This document shows positions 55,401-56,570 of a stretch of DNA of 56,570 nucleotides, in pieces. The stretch's first letter is position 1. The number at the start of each line of letters is the position of its first letter. The translations under genes and the position numbers were made by a program. Source of the stretch: Patescibacteria group bacterium (GTDB lineage: Bacteria > Patescibacteriota > Doudnabacteria > UBA920); contig WARV01000011.1 of the NCBI GenBank assembly GCA_013387205.1, positions 1 to 56,570 on the forward strand, in the 5' to 3' direction. The notes below the pieces were generated by a model. It saw only the letters and a list, made by a program, of their open reading frames with translations. It did not search any database and was not told the origin of the DNA.

Positions 55401-56451
55401 ACATGTATTTGCGGGGGGAGCCGAAGTTTATATTCATGAATTAGCCAAACGCTGGGTAAAAGAAGGCCATCATGTCACGGTGTTCTGCGGCAATGACGGA
55501 CAAACCTCCCGCCAGGAAACAATTGACGGAGTCAGGATTATAAGGCGCGGCGGCTTTTATATGGTTTACGTCTGGGCTTTTGTCTATTATCTGTTGCAGT
55601 TCCGCGGCAGGTTCGACCTAATCATAGATTGCGAAAACGGCATCCCGTTTTTCACCCCGCTTTATGCCAAAGAAAAAGTGGTTTGTTTGCTGCATCATGT
55701 GCATCAACAGGTTTTTAGGAAATATTTAATCGCGCCTTTGGCATTTTTCGCATCCATTTTGGAAAACCGGGTCATGCCTTGGGCATACAGGCAGGCTAAA
55801 TTCATTACCATCTCCGATTCTTCCAAAGATGATTTATTGGACCTTGGTTTGGGATTAAACGGCGTGAAGATAATCCACCCGGGCATAAACTTAGATGTTC
55901 TGCGTCCCGGCCAAAAAGAAAAATTTCCCTTGGTACTTTATCTGGGAAGATTAAAAGCGTATAAATCCGTTGATGTGCTGATAAAAGCTTTTAAAAATAT
56001 TGTCGCCAAGATTCCGCAAGCGCGGCTGGTGATAGCCGGCAGCGGGGAAGAAGAGCGGAATTTAAAAAACCTGGCGGCGGAACTGGCCTTAAGCCAGGTA
56101 ATATTTGCCGGCAAGGTCAGCGAAGAGGAAAAATTGAGCCTTTTGCAGAAAGCCTGGGTTTTGGTTAATCCTTCCATGATTGAAGGCTGGGGGATTACCA
56201 CTATTGAAGCCAACGCCTGCAGTGTGCCAGTGGTCGCAGCTGACGTGCCAGGCCTGCGCGATTCCGTGAGAAACCCCCATACTGGCTACCTGGTGCCGCA
56301 CGGCGACGTGGAAGGGTTTAGCAGGAGAATTACCGAATTGCTTATGGACCACAAGCTCCGGGGAAAAATGGGAAGATATGCGGTGCTGTGGGCTAAAAAA
56401 TTCGACTGGAACAATATTTCTGAGCAGGGACTGAAGGTGATATACGAATAA
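52432..56451 (+). CDS. GT2 glycosyltransferase - MOP flippase - GT4 glycosyltransferase fusion
   Basis: This 1339-aa protein has three parts. Residues about 60-510 are a cellulose-synthase-like processive GT2: two N-terminal membrane helices, VVYDAEDVPD (DxD, about 229), TEDCDLG (about 323), QxxRW in RQRSRWVKG (about 358-366) and several C-terminal helices. Residues about 527-965 are a polysaccharide flippase-like (Wzx/MOP) domain with about 12 membrane helices (SFLVGAVIASDFTNFLFTVM, LGRFLSLEEFGVIVLF). Residues about 977-1339 are a GT4 with GGAEVYIHELAKRW, VVLYLGRLKAYK-type strand (LVLYLGRLKAYKSVD), and EGWGITTIEANAC (E-x7-E, about 1251). Synthesis, translocation and transfer of a glycan in one chain is inferred. 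The ATG is near GAAAAG. Confidence 0.92.
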   Translation: MKVNVIYQQPPEKIKKTPLKTKTYKDAGSQEIGLVDYLPGPDLEFEKNLPHTVLAEHETAAKILTKGQKVLILAAGVTLTAALIVNWHAVVFSLLAAFTIIYFFDLVFSMVLVFQSFKAGQEITISESEKNTAPIGGWPLYTVFCPLYHEWQVAPQFVRAMQALDYPKDKLEIFLLLEEDDEETVNKIGELQLPENIKAIVVPHSLPKTKPKALNYGLRFARGEFTVVYDAEDVPDSDQLKKAVTAFAKSSDNTICVQAKLNFYNPRQNLLTKIFTAEYSLWFDLILPGLQALFAPIPLGGTSNHFRTSAIKQIGGWDGYNVTEDCDLGIRISKKGYQTRIMDSTTWEEANSQFGNWYRQRSRWVKGYMQTYLVHMRQWKEFISSGRRRNLFFFQLTVGGKVISMFVNPFMWLFTIAYFSFRPQVGPIIESFFPSPLLYMGVFSFVFGNFFYLYNYMIGLAKREFDGLIKYVFFVPLYWLGMSLAAWKALYELVIKPHYWAKTKHGLHLQKQSKPQKIQEEKQKLNMWPGLKNAWQAVKTNLFAFSGSFLVGAVIASDFTNFLFTVMLGRFLSLEEFGVIVLFNNFMLYLAIITSALAATVNHRVAFLTAKGTALGGSVFRVATKKKALAAALGFTLLWLLSSTLLAAFFNVPNVYLAWLFSPVAVFGFMAATDRGFLLGTSSFIKAGTVLLAESVVKFLVSGILILLGLQMWVAASLPVSLGFAFLLTWYLARVAEKQSGKENTLAVNKQDAKRFPRRFFTAAVLTGLSSTAFLSLDVILAKHFLGVSEAGQYALLSLIGKMVFYFGSLLSVFIITFTSQDEGANRNPNHRFYKILKWTLLLVGLAWVPLGLLGKFTAPLIFGAKAANLGPLLPLYTAGAALYAIANAFVVYHLARKHLLFSFVSLFSVALLAIGIFKYHDSIASLAHVLFAVSLVNLILMGLLHLLQRNGRFIVRNLVDLVDAFFPLAQPRAALGGKRILVFNWRDTKHVFAGGAEVYIHELAKRWVKEGHHVTVFCGNDGQTSRQETIDGVRIIRRGGFYMVYVWAFVYYLLQFRGRFDLIIDCENGIPFFTPLYAKEKVVCLLHHVHQQVFRKYLIAPLAFFASILENRVMPWAYRQAKFITISDSSKDDLLDLGLGLNGVKIIHPGINLDVLRPGQKEKFPLVLYLGRLKAYKSVDVLIKAFKNIVAKIPQARLVIAGSGEEERNLKNLAAELALSQVIFAGKVSEEEKLSLLQKAWVLVNPSMIEGWGITTIEANACSVPVVAADVPGLRDSVRNPHTGYLVPHGDVEGFSRRITELLMDHKLRGKMGRYAVLWAKKFDWNNISEQGLKVIYE

Positions 56452-56570
56452 TAATATGATACTAATATACTAATGGTACTAATGATACCAATAATACGAA
56501 TAATTACTAAGAATAATCTTCTAAGAATATTAGTATTGTTAGTATCATTCGCATGTATTCGTATATTGGT
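56452..56570. repeat. TACTAAT-word hairpin at the right edge
   Basis: GATACTAATATACTAATGGT, ACTAATGATACCAATAATACGAAT on one arm; ATATTAGTATTGTTAGTATC, ATTCG..TATTCGTATATTGG on the other; centre AATCTTCTAAGAATATT. It continues to the last base. Confidence 0.7.

Noticed and set aside
1-56570. CRISPR array
   Set aside because: The repeats here are palindromes and iterated words without regular unique spacers of constant length, and no cas gene was seen.
1-56570. alternative genetic code (UGA as Gly, as in some Patescibacteria)
   Set aside because: TGA is used as a stop in several genes (for example 17970-17972 and the IS30 end), and no conserved protein has in-frame TGA at Gly positions. The TGA in gdhA is explained by a one-base shift.

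Overview
The window looks like a contig from a Candidate Phyla Radiation (Patescibacteria, probably Parcubacteria-like) bacterium. Reasons: many small orphan ORFs; secreted proteins that begin with the module YAPGETLDP(T/A)CHPGD or carry YAWGE..GW.NF repeats, both of which I associate with Parcubacteria secretomes; housekeeping genes mostly without a Shine-Dalgarno sequence; very repeat-rich intergenic DNA; and standard-code stops including TGA. No taxonomy search was possible, so the rank is an inference.

Layout. 1-1500: an IS30-type right end, then a compact RiPP-like locus on the minus strand (26-aa Cys peptide, attenuator hairpin, radical SAM/SPASM maturase). 1650-6930: tRNA-Glu followed by an AT-rich accessory island: GIY-YIG protein, a 178-aa orphan, an arginase-fold UPF0489 protein, and a tight seven-gene operon of five mini-HTH proteins with a Schlafen/AlbA_2 protein and a Swt1-type HEPN RNase-like protein. 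7.2-8.5 kb: secreted orphan and DUF1059. 8.7-16 kb: surface-protein region, three paralogues sharing one N-terminal module with three different C-terminal enzyme-like folds, plus a YAWGE-repeat protein. 16.3-18.4 kb: RNase H-like protein, RAYT-type transposase with its REP hairpins, and two paralogous small genes. Three copies of a structured RNA (8762, 17602, 17988) sit in leaders of this region and show compensatory base changes; I do not recognise its family.

18.5-29.4 kb: rsgA, a two-gene ABC exporter, a 32-aa Gly/Phe peptide gene, csoR with its operator, trxB, a frameshifted gdhA, a one-domain flavoprotein and a large repeat-rich surface protein. 29.5-31.6 kb: rpsF-ssb-rpsR followed by efp. 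31.7-40.1 kb: a string of short orphan genes, each with its own promoter, strong Shine-Dalgarno and terminator, interrupted by ychF, a phosphohexomutase gene and trpS. 40.3-48.3 kb: ribonuclease J with a leader of about 360 nt, tRNA-Leu, a peptide-binding ABC protein, secG, a LuxR-type regulator and uvrC. 48.6-56.5 kb: two short genes, uvrA and a 1339-aa GT2-flippase-GT4 fusion.

Themes. (1) The most promising undescribed items are the three-copy structured RNA, the mini-HTH/AlbA/HEPN operon and the RiPP-like locus. (2) Palindromic repeats have inserted in frame into conserved genes (uvrA, uvrC, ychF, gdhA), as Rickettsia palindromic elements do. (3) Intergenic DNA holds several hairpin families, some with locus-specific iterated words. 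(4) Surface display and exopolysaccharide functions are heavily represented.
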